Shown piece after piece: positions 1-7,050 of a DNA stretch of 47,685 nt. The notes beneath the pieces were generated by a model, which had not been told where the DNA came from, searched no databases, and worked only from the letters and a program-made list of their open reading frames with translations. The DNA is taken from the IMG/VR virus record IMGVR_UViG_3300037230_000083, positions 1 to 47,685 of that record. One strand, written 5' to 3'. Within the stretch, counting starts at the first letter, position 1, and each line of letters starts with the position of its first letter. Source of the DNA: a virus. The position numbers and the translations under genes were made by a program.

Positions 1-44
1 CCGACATTCACTGCAACCTGGCCTGTCAAACTAAGAAGCAGTTG
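1..44. repeat. Terminal direct repeat, left copy
   Basis: The first 44 bases match bases 47642-47685 at 43 of 44 positions; position 24 is T here and G at 47665. This is the overlap expected when a circular or terminally redundant phage genome is assembled as a line. The single mismatch means it is either a real short terminal repeat with variation, population heterogeneity, or a read error at a contig end. Confidence 0.9.
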
Positions 45-274
45 TGTCGGTAAAAAACATCGACGCTCGCGTCAGGGCGGAATGATGACAATGCACCCCT
101 GGGGTGCGTGTTTAACGCGATGTGAGGTTTTCGGAGTAACGCCACGGGCGCTACTTCCGATAACATACATTATTGTCGAGTTTCCGACTAAGTGACTTTT
201 TAAGTGAGTTAGTACCATAAGTACCAGAGGTACTATTCCACTTACTCCAATATTAGGCAGCGAATTCACAGAAT
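45..274. promoter_or_regulatory. Non-coding control region with GTACC operator cluster
   Basis: With the genome closed into a circle this stretch joins 47524-47685 to form an intergenic region of about 390 bp upstream of the leftward replication operon. It holds an inverted repeat TAGTACC (210-216) and GGTACTA (229-235) with a third half-site AAGTACC between them (219-225). It also holds a palindrome GCACCCC-T-GGGGTGC (93-107) and direct repeats AAGTGA near 190-206. These look like repressor sites; the binding protein is unknown. A leftward open frame over 72-278 has no convincing protein character and is not called. Confidence 0.5.
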
Positions 275-457
275 TCACGCTGCCTGTTTCTTTCTAGCCC
301 TTGCCTTCGCCCATCGAATCTTGACGCAGCGTCGCATTTCCGCGCTTCGTTGCGCCGGCGTCATCTTGGCCAGGCGCGAGGTCTTGATGGGATTCGGCTT
401 CGCGTAACGGGCCATGGCGGCACGTCGCTTCATCTCGCTCAGCTCTTCTCGGGTCAT
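275..457 (-). CDS. Small basic protein with ARW-type repeat motif
   Basis: A 60-residue, Lys/Arg-rich protein ending in a run of Ala, Arg and Lys. It carries the segment MTPAQRSAEMRRCVKIRWAK, which resembles the TPEQR...A...ARW motif seen in many small bacterial and phage basic proteins of unknown function; two others here have it (39267-39581, 39993-40166). I start at the ATG at 457 because AGAAAGG lies just before it and a TAATAT -10 with TTGCAT 16 bp upstream sits directly ahead; the frame stays open to a GTG at 508. The stop lies in a GGCAGCG/CGCTGCC hairpin (258-284). Nucleic-acid binding is plausible from charge only. Confidence 0.55.
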   Translation of the reverse strand: MTREELSEMKRRAAMARYAKPNPIKTSRLAKMTPAQRSAEMRRCVKIRWAKARARKKQAA

Positions 458-556
458 CCTTTCTATATTACTGCAGTGGTAGATTAATGCAACGTCTTTT
501 TTCTCCACGTAGCCACGGTTTTTCTATTTAATGCCTGCAGTTGTACTTAAATTAGG

Positions 557-1138
557 TCACACGACGCGCCGCGGAATGCCGGCGAACTCATCGTGAGGCG
601 TCCATTCCGCGATCCTGCAGGCCAGCTCGTCGTGGATGAGGCAGAGTATCCGGCCTCGATCGGCATCCGGGATTATGTCAAATTCCGCGGCGAGGAACCT
701 CGTGATCCTGGTGCGGATGAGATCAATGTCAGGTTGCACCTGACAGCCTGACACGTCCCGTGCGAGGGTGTCGCGCACCAGCGGTTCGAGCAGCATAGCC
801 CACATGCCCGCCGGCGCGGCGACGCGCCCGACTTCTTCAAACTTCCCTTCGGCGCGATCGTAGCGCCAGAGGATGACCGTGTTGTCGCACTTGTGGCGAT
901 TCCAGCCTTTCTCGGGTGCCTCGGATCCGGCGTGCTCCACCAGCAACGGGACGCGCGGGTACGTGCCATCCGGGTTCAGGTCGCTTTCGAGCACCCACGA
1001 GCCCGGCCTGAGATAACGCCCGCGCCACTCGAACGGGGAACGCGATCGCGGGTCGACGTGCTGGAGCAGCTTCGCGTAGGTCGCTTGGCTGCGTTTGGTC
1101 CGGGAGAGGGGGAGACGGACTTTCTTGCCGGGATCCAA
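557..1138 (-). CDS. Hypothetical protein, 193 aa
   Basis: Unrecognised soluble protein with mixed composition typical of a folded domain. The N-terminal half is rich in Arg and Trp (WRGRYLRPGSWV near residue 38, ILWRYDR near residue 88), followed by a helical C-terminal half. No signal peptide or membrane segment is seen. The only usable start is TTG at 1138, because an in-frame TAA lies two codons upstream and the first ATG is deep in the protein. It reads left, in the same direction as the neighbouring basic-protein gene, away from the long intergenic region 1139-1484. The family feels familiar from soil bacterial genomes but I cannot name it. Confidence 0.65.
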   Translation of the reverse strand: MDPGKKVRLPLSRTKRSQATYAKLLQHVDPRSRSPFEWRGRYLRPGSWVLESDLNPDGTYPRVPLLVEHAGSEAPEKGWNRHKCDNTVILWRYDRAEGKFEEVGRVAAPAGMWAMLLEPLVRDTLARDVSGCQVQPDIDLIRTRITRFLAAEFDIIPDADRGRILCLIHDELACRIAEWTPHDEFAGIPRRVV

Positions 1139-1484
1139 CGCTTAGTATGTTGACCGCGATTCAAATTTGGGGCGGACGAGGCGCTTTCGGCCGCGACTTA
1201 GTACGGGGAGTCCTATTGAAACGACAGGGCAAACACTTTCCTGGAAAATGTTCAGGAACGCGCTTCTTTTCGTAGTACTAACGAGACACGATTTAGTCCC
1301 AGTTTGGTGCGTAAGGGCTTGCAATTTCACATAAGACCCGTTATCGGAACCTAGCATTCATAAAGGACATTGAAGTCCGATTTTGTTTTTTGCGCAGGTG
1401 CGCACAAACGCAGAGGAATGGGGTAGCTCTGACGGGCGGGCGTTAGTCATTTATTGTCAACAAGAAACCCGGTAAGCTTAGCCC
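1139..1484. promoter_or_regulatory. Divergent intergenic region with TAGTAC sites
   Basis: No convincing gene in these 346 bases, which separate a leftward from a rightward gene and so should contain two promoters. TAGTACG occurs at 1199-1205 and the palindrome TAGTACTA at 1273-1280, echoing the GTACC operator cluster at 210-235. A GTGCGCAC palindrome lies near 1399. I could not fix a clear -35/-10 pair. Confidence 0.4.
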
Positions 1485-1865
1485 ATGGGCTGGCTGAAAG
1501 AGCGCATCGAGAGAGACCGACGGTTCAAGGCAGAAGTACCGAAGGTATGGGAGCAGCTCGTTGAATCGATTCAACTGGCGGTTGGCGAGTGGAAGGAGCA
1601 CGGTGCTGCCGATGTTATATTTCGCCGCGAACGCGAGGGCTGTGTGGTCTTGGTGAAAGAGACAACCAACGAGAAGTGCGAGATTTTCTTCAATTCCCTG
1701 GAACCTTGCGTGACTTGTACCGGTGCGAGGGGTGCGAATCTCGGGGCGAGTAGCCTCGCGTTTGCCTTTGGGTCGGACGGTCAAGTTTGGTTCTACATGG
1801 ACGGCAAGCCGATCGACGTCCAAATGGCCTGCCGGCTGCTTACGGAGTCCTTCTTTTTAGCGTGA
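1485..1865 (+). CDS. Hypothetical protein, 126 aa
   Basis: Soluble protein with a helical, charged N-terminus (WLKERIERDRRF at residues 3-14) and a beta-rich, cysteine-containing middle (CEIFFNSLEPCVTCTGARG around residues 65-83). The last 30 residues look like a closing strand-helix unit. No membrane segment, signal peptide or known catalytic motif. It starts at an ATG without a strong ribosome site. It is the first rightward gene after the 1139-1484 control region, which suggests early expression. Function unknown. Confidence 0.6.
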   Translation: MGWLKERIERDRRFKAEVPKVWEQLVESIQLAVGEWKEHGAADVIFRREREGCVVLVKETTNEKCEIFFNSLEPCVTCTGARGANLGASSLAFAFGSDGQVWFYMDGKPIDVQMACRLLTESFFLA

Positions 1866-2052
1866 CCCGAGTGGCAGGGTCTGGAACGTATGACCCCGGA
1901 AGAGCAGGACCCGGGAACGCCTCGCGGCGATCGAGCGGCATCTCGCAGGCTTCGACAACTAAACCCCTCTCGATGTAGCCTCTTTCTGGACGCCATCGTA
2001 CACAGTGCGCTCTAATCGTAAAGGGGCGATCCGGTTGCGGCGTTGTCGACAT
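1840..2052 (-). CDS. Possible small protein, 70 aa
   Basis: A leftward frame beginning MSTTPQPDRPF that fills much of an otherwise empty stretch and overlaps the end of the rightward gene 1485-1865 by 26 bases. Composition (WRPERGYIERGLVVEACEMP) is protein-like but the ribosome site is poor and no family is recognised. The frame is open further upstream to 2196 with Arg/Ala-rich, shadow-like sequence. It may be spurious. Confidence 0.25.
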   Translation of the reverse strand: MSTTPQPDRPFTIRAHCVRWRPERGYIERGLVVEACEMPLDRREAFPGPALPGSYVPDPATRVTLKRRTP

Positions 2053-2215
2053 AATAGCGTCGTGACGGGAGCCAAACGCCCCCTTACGAGGCAACACCGG
2101 GCCGCCGGCCGCGGCAATCGGACCAATCAATCCACGTCTCAAATCGTGGGCGCACCGTCGCGCGGCTCGGGAGTAACGCACCCGGGCCGCCCGCACGGCT
2201 TGAAAGAAGGTAGTA

Positions 2216-2476
2216 ATGCCGACACCGAAACTGCTAACGCGGGATCAAATTCTCACGAAAGTCATTGGCGCCAAGGAAGCCGACGCACGCCAGCGCATCG
2301 AAATGGATCTGCTCAACAAGCAGTACCAAGCCTGCAACTCGATCAGGGGTCCGGGACGCGCCAAGGCGTTCACGACCTGGAACAAGGAATATCTGGCTAT
2401 GCGGAACCTCCTCATCACGGCCGTCCAGGAGGGCACGTACGAGGCGCCGAAGACGAAATCGGCCAGCGCGGATTAA
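2216..2476 (+). CDS. Small helical protein, 86 aa
   Basis: Highly charged, mostly helical protein with no membrane segment: MPTPKLLTRDQILTKVIG at the start, then alternating Lys, Glu and Gln. GAAAGAAGG precedes the ATG. First of three rightward genes (2216, 2583, 2807) that probably form one transcript. Not recognised. Confidence 0.6.
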   Translation: MPTPKLLTRDQILTKVIGAKEADARQRIEMDLLNKQYQACNSIRGPGRAKAFTTWNKEYLAMRNLLITAVQEGTYEAPKTKSASAD

Positions 2477-2582
2477 CGAGTTTCGCCCGGGTTTGTTGTT
2501 CCTCAAGATGATCCCCGGGCGAGCGGTGTGAGCTGTGCGGGCGTGGTCCGTCGATCCGCGCCCCGGCCGCCGCAGGAGTCTC

Positions 2583-2810
2583 ATGACCTACACCGAACAC
2601 GGCGACGAGATTATCCTGCAGATGAAGCAGGAAGACTACTCCATCCTGTTGTCGATGCTGGGCCGTGCGCTCCACGATCCTCTGGCCGACCAAGACTATG
2701 AGGTTTTCTGTTTGTACATCGATTTCATCAACCGGTTGAATACTGGCAACCCGCGCTGGACGCCCTTCGGGCTGCCGGCACGCCCCGCCGGCTACGAGCT
2801 GCACGCATGA
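2583..2810 (+). CDS. Small hypothetical protein, 75 aa
   Basis: Acidic helical protein (MTYTEHGDEIILQMKQEDYS at the start, then LLSMLGRAL). I choose the ATG at 2583 because GGAG stands four bases before it; the frame is open upstream without protein character. Its stop overlaps the start of the next gene by four bases (ATGA), so the two are probably translated together. Function unknown; the length and context resemble phage early-region accessory proteins. Confidence 0.65.
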   Translation: MTYTEHGDEIILQMKQEDYSILLSMLGRALHDPLADQDYEVFCLYIDFINRLNTGNPRWTPFGLPARPAGYELHA

Positions 2811-3187
2811 CCCACGGCGAGCTGACTAAAGAACTCGCGGAGACTTTCGCCAGGCGCGCGAAGTACCTCATCGAGTGCTGTGACGGGATCCGCGTGGAGG
2901 AGAACGTCGACGGCCGTCCGGATGTCGTGGTGCTCTCCTCGCTGCCGGCGAAGCTGGCAATCAAGCACGCCCTCAAACTGCTCTTGCGGCTCGAAGAGGA
3001 AGTACGCCCGCCGGCGCTCCCGGCGGAGGCGCGGGTCCTGACCGAAGTCCCGAAGGCGACCTACGAGATGAGCGAAGACGGTAATACGCTCAAGTGCATG
3101 ATCTGCAAATCGACTACGAGCAACCCGCACTACGTGCTCAACCGCCTGTGCCCCACCTGCCACTGGCTCCACGAACAGGGGTTCTAG
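2807..3187 (+). CDS. Zinc-ribbon protein, 126 aa
   Basis: An N-terminal helical region of about 70 residues is followed by a Pro-rich linker and a C-terminal zinc-ribbon-like unit: CMICK near residue 97 and CPTCHWLHE near residue 116, so four Cys (or three Cys and His) can bind one Zn. Such treble-clef or ribbon tails usually mediate nucleic-acid or protein contacts. It follows the previous gene with an ATGA overlap and ends convergently, overlapping by four bases the leftward HTH gene 3184-3696. Specific role unknown. Confidence 0.65.
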   Translation: MTHGELTKELAETFARRAKYLIECCDGIRVEENVDGRPDVVVLSSLPAKLAIKHALKLLLRLEEEVRPPALPAEARVLTEVPKATYEMSEDGNTLKCMICKSTTSNPHYVLNRLCPTCHWLHEQGF

Positions 3188-3696
3188 GCGGGCGGCTGAA
3201 TCGCGAGGACGTCGATGCGGCGCACGATCCAACGGTCCGCGTTCGCTCGCGCCGCCACTCTGAACCCTTTCAACTTCCCGGCCAACGCCAGGTCCACGAG
3301 GATCGAAAGCGGCAGTCCAGTGATGGCAGAAGCCTCGTGCAGAGTGATCCAGGGCAGCTCCGCCGGGATAACATACTTGACTATATTATCCGGGGCCGGG
3401 TCCGGGGCTGGCAAGGCTTGCATGGCTGGTCGTTGCGCGCCTTGCTCGTCTGCCACCTTATCGAACTTCGGTAGCGCCGGCTTCGGCTGATCCCGCTGTT
3501 TCTTGTAGAGATCGACCTCGTCTGGATCGAACATCCAGACTTCCTGGTTGCTGGTGGGGTTGATGCGCTTCTCGGCCTTGATGGTCCCCGTCTTTGCGTA
3601 GTTCGACGCGGTCCGCTCGGAGACACCGAGCTTCTCCATTACGGCTTCTTTATCGAGCCAGGGTCGCAAGGCGTGCAAGGTTGGCAAAGTTCCCAT
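3184..3696 (-). CDS. Two-domain helix-turn-helix protein (Xis/MerR-like)
   Basis: Residues 15-65 form a helix-turn-helix of the excisionase/MerR N-terminal type: DKEAVMEKLGVSERTASNYA followed by a wing and an FDPDEVDLYKK end. A Pro/Ala linker (70-105) leads to a second similar unit (LHEASAITGLPLSILVDLAL, then WIVRRIDVLAIQ). Small proteins of this kind act as excisionases or transcription regulators. It lies beside the LuxR-type gene 3718-4086, both leftward. With the integrase far away at 44 kb, a regulator is more likely than a cognate Xis, but either is possible. Confidence 0.65.
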   Translation of the reverse strand: MGTLPTLHALRPWLDKEAVMEKLGVSERTASNYAKTGTIKAEKRINPTSNQEVWMFDPDEVDLYKKQRDQPKPALPKFDKVADEQGAQRPAMQALPAPDPAPDNIVKYVIPAELPWITLHEASAITGLPLSILVDLALAGKLKGFRVAARANADRWIVRRIDVLAIQPPA

Positions 3697-3717
3697 CTTT
3701 GCGAGCCTAGCACACCC

Positions 3718-4086
3718 CTACGCCGCCAAGGAAGCGTCTACGTCCGCATCGACCGAGCGCATGAAGACGCACCGCGGCAAATCGCACGGGCAGCCAGGCC
3801 AGTGAAGATCGAGGACCGCGCCCTTGCCCTTGAGCACCACCGGATAAAAGAAGATCCAGCGGGCGAGCTGGGTTCGGTTCGCGAACCCGGAGACGCGCAA
3901 CATTTCCGCTACGTGCTTCCGCACGGACGACGGCTCGATCCCCATCTGAAAAGCGATCTCTTTATCGCTATGGCCGTTCGAGACACCACGAGCTACATGC
4001 GCCTCTCGTCTTGTCAGAGTGGCGAACTCGTGCTCAGCACCGTTCGTCGCGAAGAACCGTTCCAGCTTGCACCCACGCTGTTTCAA
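3718..4086 (-). CDS. LuxR-type (GerE) helix-turn-helix regulator
   Basis: Residues 22-80 match the GerE HTH pattern: LTRREAHVARGVSNGHSDKE, then a recognition helix region SSVRKHVAEMLRVSGFANRT. No receiver or autoinducer domain is present; the protein is essentially HTH plus a short Cys-containing tail (CPCDLPRC), which might bind metal or sense redox state. It starts next to a divergent intergenic region (4087-4211) with an inverted TTGTGGG repeat, so autoregulation and control of the rightward genes from 4212 are plausible. A second LuxR-type HTH lies at 12342. Confidence 0.75.
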   Translation of the reverse strand: MKQRGCKLERFFATNGAEHEFATLTRREAHVARGVSNGHSDKEIAFQMGIEPSSVRKHVAEMLRVSGFANRTQLARWIFFYPVVLKGKGAVLDLHWPGCPCDLPRCVFMRSVDADVDASLAA

Positions 4087-4211
4087 GTGTAAGACGGCTC
4101 ACACCACCCTCTTAATTTGTGGGTAGCAGAGAAGGGCATAAAAGCCGCATAATATTCCCCCACAATTCCCATCTATGCGTCGCGGGGTGTCGAACGGCAT
4201 GCTGGAGAAAC
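4087..4211. promoter_or_regulatory. Divergent promoter region between LuxR-type gene and rightward operon
   Basis: This gap separates the leftward LuxR-type gene from the rightward gene run that leads to the terminase. It contains TTGTGGG near 4117 and its inverse CCCACAA near 4159, about 35 bp apart, and a CATAATAT -10-like box near 4148. It is the obvious place for LuxR-type control of the rightward transcript, but no binding site is proved. Confidence 0.4.
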
Positions 4212-4673
4212 ATGAAACAACCGATTTATATTCGTCCTGCCACTGCCGAAGAAGCCGCTCGCGCCGCTTTCCGATCGACCGCAGTCGACCGCTACGGCGA
4301 GCTGGACCGCCGCGCCACACTCGCGGAGCCTGACAACGCCGAAATGAAAATCCTCAGCGCCACGATCCAGAGCTGGCACAAGGATTCACCCGCGGACAAG
4401 GGGCCGATCGAGACGGGCGAACAATACCGCGTCCAACTGGGCGCAAAGCGAAACGAGCGTACCCTCCGCGACAAGCGGAAGGCGTTCAATCTCCTGAAAC
4501 GCGTGCTGGGCCTGGACGGATTGATAGCCGTCATCGAGATCCCTTTCGGCGTGCTCGACAAATCCATCCCCAAAACCGCACAGGCCGCGTTCGTGCACGA
4601 GGAGCGCTCGGGTTACCGGACGCTGGACGTGGTTGCGCTGCACCCCGTCGCGGATGTGAAGGTGGCCGCTTGA
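4212..4673 (+). CDS. Hypothetical protein, 153 aa
   Basis: Charged N-terminal helical half (RPATAEEAARAAFRSTAVDR) with a central Lys/Arg segment and a beta-rich C-terminus ending LHPVADVKVAA. GGAG five bases before the ATG fixes the start; the frame is open further upstream. It is the first gene of the rightward run and overlaps the next gene by four bases (TTGA). No family recognised. Confidence 0.6.
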   Translation: MKQPIYIRPATAEEAARAAFRSTAVDRYGELDRRATLAEPDNAEMKILSATIQSWHKDSPADKGPIETGEQYRVQLGAKRNERTLRDKRKAFNLLKRVLGLDGLIAVIEIPFGVLDKSIPKTAQAAFVHEERSGYRTLDVVALHPVADVKVAA

Positions 4674-5206
4674 ACCTAGCCATCCGACGCGCGATAGCCT
4701 CCATGCCCTACCGCCCCGATCCCGACCAATGCTGCGACGCGTGCGTGTTCGGCACCGCCGAGCACGAGGCGTGGTGTCCCTTGGCAATTCTTATTCCCCT
4801 CGTGTGGCAAAGCGAGGACGATTACGGCCCATGTAGCGGACGCTTTTCAAATGTATCAATGAAGCGGGCGGCCAAAAAGAAGCCGGCCGCAAAGAAGAAG
4901 CCGGCCGCGAAGCGCACCACCACCGCCAAACACCAACGCGCGATAGCGCTGGTGCCCGAACTATTCGGCGCCTCGGCTATTCAATCCGGGCTGGGGCCGG
5001 CGGATCGCGAACTCCTCGCGACCAAGCTATCCCGCTTCCCGAAACCAGGCGTAAGCGATGCCGCCTATGCACGGCGCGGAGTGCGTAACCGGGGCCGCTG
5101 GCACTCGAACCACACCCCGGGGAACATCATCCGCATCGTCGATCGCAGTTACCTCGTGGAGAAAGACGGAAGTTACCGGCTGATTGCAGGGATGAGGGCA
5201 GCATGA
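4670..5206 (+). CDS. CxxC mini-domain fused to lysine/alanine-rich tail protein
   Basis: Residues 11-37 carry SMPYRPDPDQCCDACVFGTA, closely related to the N-terminus of the gene at 5629, so this is a duplicated metal-binding-like unit. From residue 64 the frame runs into KRAAKKKPAAKKKPAAKRTT, a histone-H1-like tail identical to the start of the small-terminase candidate at 5964. In the downstream copy these two parts are separate genes; here they are in one frame, because the stop that ends the CxxC gene is missing. An internal start at the ATG at 4859 is possible. The C-terminal 90 residues are unique (RGVRNRGRWHSNHTPGNIIR). Starts with TTG at 4670. Confidence 0.6.
   Translation: MNLAIRRAIASMPYRPDPDQCCDACVFGTAEHEAWCPLAILIPLVWQSEDDYGPCSGRFSNVSMKRAAKKKPAAKKKPAAKRTTTAKHQRAIALVPELFGASAIQSGLGPADRELLATKLSRFPKPGVSDAAYARRGVRNRGRWHSNHTPGNIIRIVDRSYLVEKDGSYRLIAGMRAA
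4857..4935 (+). repeat. Direct repeat encoding lysine/alanine tail, copy 1
   Basis: About 79 bp identical to 5962-6040 except for one base (C here, T there, near 4927). It covers the ATG and the first 25 codons of the AKKKPA tail. The near-perfect DNA identity points to recent duplication or gene conversion. Confidence 0.9.
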
Positions 5207-5373
5207 ACACCGGTATGTTCTGCCTCTACGTTTACGCCGGCATCTGCATCGTTTGCTCGGCCGCCAACCCGGGCAGCCAAAAGACACCCGCCCTTTTCTG
5301 GTTAACCGTCGCTGACACGGTAGTCCTCTTCACGCTGCTCGCGTGCTCGCACGCATGGAGGTTTACATGGTAA
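5203..5373 (+). CDS. Two-helix membrane miniprotein, 56 aa
   Basis: Two hydrophobic stretches: MFCLYVYAGICIVCSA at residues 5-20 and ALFWLTVADTVVLFTLLA at residues 30-47, separated by a short polar loop. It starts at an ATG overlapping the previous stop (ATGA). Size and topology fit a holin or other small phage membrane protein. It is first of three adjacent membrane miniproteins (5203, 5367, 5477). Holin function is only a suggestion. Confidence 0.55.
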   Translation: MNTGMFCLYVYAGICIVCSAANPGSQKTPALFWLTVADTVVLFTLLACSHAWRFTW

Positions 5374-5480
5374 ACCTCACCCCGCAAATCGTAGAACTGA
5401 TCAACAACGGCATGGGCGCCATCGTCGCGATCGTCTTCATCATCGCGGTCGCCTGGGTCATGCACGGAGTTAAAGCATGA
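5367..5480 (+). CDS. Single-helix membrane miniprotein, 37 aa
   Basis: One hydrophobic helix, GAIVAIVFIIAVAWVM at residues 17-32, follows a short polar N-terminus. GGAGG sits seven bases before the ATG, which overlaps the end of the previous gene by seven bases; the stop overlaps the next start (ATGA). The tight coupling argues for a real gene despite its size. It could be a holin accessory or pinholin-like protein; no family match. Confidence 0.5.
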   Translation: MVNLTPQIVELINNGMGAIVAIVFIIAVAWVMHGVKA

Positions 5481-5632
5481 ACTTAGCTATTGGACTCGCC
5501 TCTCTCATCATCGCGTACGCCTTCTGCCTGTTGTTCAGCGACACGGCAGACCTCCGGAAACGGCTGGCGGTACTCGAAGGCGAGGAGCCCGAGATCGACG
5601 ACGAAGGACCCACCGGGGATCGATACCTATGA
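5477..5632 (+). CDS. Membrane-anchored acidic miniprotein, 51 aa
   Basis: N-terminal hydrophobic helix GLASLIIAYAFCLLF (residues 6-20), then a heptad-like segment (DLRKRLAVLEGEE) and an acidic tail. Both ends overlap neighbouring genes by four bases (ATGA). Third member of the membrane miniprotein cluster; topology is like a small spanin or antiholin but no specific family is recognised. Confidence 0.5.
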   Translation: MNLAIGLASLIIAYAFCLLFSDTADLRKRLAVLEGEEPEIDDEGPTGDRYL

Positions 5633-5967
5633 GCGGCATCGCCTCCATGCCCTACCGCCCCGACCGCGACCGATGCTGCGAAGCGTGCGTGTTCGGCACC
5701 GGCGTCCACGAAGAGTTTTGTACCAAAGTGTGGTCATACGAAGAGTTTTACGCTACCGGGCCGGGCGCTCTGAGGTTCGCCATGAATTTCAAGACCGCGT
5801 GTCCCTTATGCGACGCGCCGCTCACCTTTGACCTCTACGCGGAATTCCGCATCGTTAAGTGCGACGGCTGCAAGAGCCACATCGAGCTAGCGACCACCGA
5901 GCCGCTTATGTTCCGAGTCCCGTACATCGTCCCTAACTCTACCGGCCGCTATCCCATGCACCAATGA
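5629..5967 (+). CDS. Cysteine-rich zinc-binding-like protein, 112 aa
   Basis: The N-terminal segment SMPYRPDRDRCCEACVFGTG matches the start of the gene at 4670. A second cysteine group follows: CPLCDAPL near residue 62 and KCDGCKSHI near residue 83, together a plausible zinc ribbon. A real N-terminal duplication with divergence downstream. The stop overlaps the start of 5964 by four bases. Function unknown; zinc-ribbon proteins next to terminase genes are common in phages without a known role. Confidence 0.6.
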   Translation: MSGIASMPYRPDRDRCCEACVFGTGVHEEFCTKVWSYEEFYATGPGALRFAMNFKTACPLCDAPLTFDLYAEFRIVKCDGCKSHIELATTEPLMFRVPYIVPNSTGRYPMHQ

Positions 5968-6040
5968 AGCGGGCGGCCAAAAAGAAGCCGGCCGCAAAGA
6001 AGAAGCCGGCCGCGAAGCGCACCACCACCGCTAAACACCA
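5962..6040 (+). repeat. Direct repeat encoding lysine/alanine tail, copy 2
   Basis: Second copy of the 79-bp repeat at 4857-4935, one mismatch. Here it forms the first 25 codons of the probable small terminase gene. Confidence 0.9.
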
Positions 6041-6515
6041 GCGGAAGCGCCACATCATCGCCGCCGGCTATGTCGCCGGTAAGTCGACCAAGGAATCCGC
6101 CCGCGCAGCCCGCACCAGCGAGCGGAACGTCCAGCGGATCGCCGCGGAGCCTGAAACCCAGCTCCTCATCACTACCCTGTACCGGCCGCACCACGCCCTC
6201 CTCGAAAAGCTCTGTGTGCAATCGCTCAAGGTCATTGAGCGCGGCATGAAGGCGATGAAGCGCGACCGGCAGGACCACTATACCCGCCTGAAATCCATCG
6301 AGCGTTACCACGATGCGATAGACCGCGCACAAGGACGGCTCAAAGAAGTTCCCCCTGATCTCGGCCATCCAGGTCACACGTTCGAAGAATACGAAGCACT
6401 GTACGACGCGAGGAAAATTGTCAAAGCAAAGAAGCCTGTTCCTAGCCCGCAAGGCGATCAATCAAGCAGCCTACCGGGCGCGCGCCGGCCAACGCCGGGA
6501 GAAGTTAATCCTTGA
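5964..6515 (+). CDS. Probable terminase small subunit
   Basis: After a basic AKKKPA tail (residues 1-26), residues 28-62 form a helix-turn-helix (AAGYVAGKSTKESARAARTS, then ERNVQRIAAEP), followed by a long amphipathic helical region (residues 65-135) that could mediate ring assembly. DNA-binding HTH plus coiled helices, 183 residues, two genes upstream of TerL, is the usual TerS pattern; the HTH resembles homeodomain-like TerS domains. The call rests on context and architecture. It overlaps the sigma-factor gene by about 98 bases in another frame. Confidence 0.55.
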   Translation: MKRAAKKKPAAKKKPAAKRTTTAKHQRKRHIIAAGYVAGKSTKESARAARTSERNVQRIAAEPETQLLITTLYRPHHALLEKLCVQSLKVIERGMKAMKRDRQDHYTRLKSIERYHDAIDRAQGRLKEVPPDLGHPGHTFEEYEALYDARKIVKAKKPVPSPQGDQSSSLPGARRPTPGEVNP

Positions 6516-7050
6516 TCACGAGTTCGTGGTCACGAAAATCGCGGACCAGGTGCACCGGCACCTGACCCACGTTCCCATTGAGGACCTCCGCCAATCGGGG
6601 TTCGTGGGCCTGGTGGAAGCCGCGGACCGCTACAAGCGCTCCGCCGGCATCTTCGAGCACTACGCCTACTTCCGCGTCCGCGGCGCCATGATCGACGCCC
6701 ACAAGCGGCGAGCGTACCGTGACGAGACTCATTCCTCGATCGAGGAGAAGTACGACGACGGGGATCCGGAACATGACCGTTTCAAGGTGGTTGCCATCGA
6801 TCGACGGCCGCTACCGGACGCCACGGCCGCGAGACTCGAACAAGGGCGCCTTCTCACCGAAGCCATGACGCGACTCCATCCGGACGAACGCCGCGTGTTC
6901 GTGGGAGCGCTACAGGGCATCCCTCTTACCCAGACCGCCCGAGAGTGTGGCCGCTCAGTTTGCTGGGCGCGAGCCAAGATGGAACTCGCCCGTACCAAGG
7001 TGGGTTCCCGGGTTCTCATGTGGGGCCTGGGAACAGATAGGGCCGCGTGA
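6418..7050 (+). CDS. Phage-encoded sigma-70 family factor
   Basis: Residues 45-105 match sigma region 2 of the FliA/RpoD class: EDLRQSGFVGLVEAADRYK, FEHYAYFRVRGAMIDAHKRR, with the aromatic and basic residues used to melt and bind the -10 element. Residues 140-195 match region 4 (MTRLHPDERRVFVGALQGIP, LTQTARECGRSVCWARAKME), the -35-binding HTH. Region 3 is short or absent. The TTG start at 6418 follows AGGA closely and lies inside the preceding gene, so the true start may be later. The stop overlaps the TerL GTG (GTGA). Probably directs host RNA polymerase to phage late promoters. Confidence 0.8.
   Translation: MSKQRSLFLARKAINQAAYRARAGQRREKLILDHEFVVTKIADQVHRHLTHVPIEDLRQSGFVGLVEAADRYKRSAGIFEHYAYFRVRGAMIDAHKRRAYRDETHSSIEEKYDDGDPEHDRFKVVAIDRRPLPDATAARLEQGRLLTEAMTRLHPDERRVFVGALQGIPLTQTARECGRSVCWARAKMELARTKVGSRVLMWGLGTDRAA

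Noticed and set aside
72-278. 68-residue leftward open frame at the left end
   Set aside because: It lies on top of operator-like repeats, has no ribosome site and shows no protein character.
1142-1357. 71-residue leftward open frame in the intergenic region
   Set aside because: Overlaps TAGTAC sites and lacks a ribosome site; composition is not convincing.
2005-2511. 168-residue rightward open frame overlapping 2216-2476
   Set aside because: Low-complexity Arg/Gly/Ser sequence with no start signal; the other frame has a ribosome site and a natural product.
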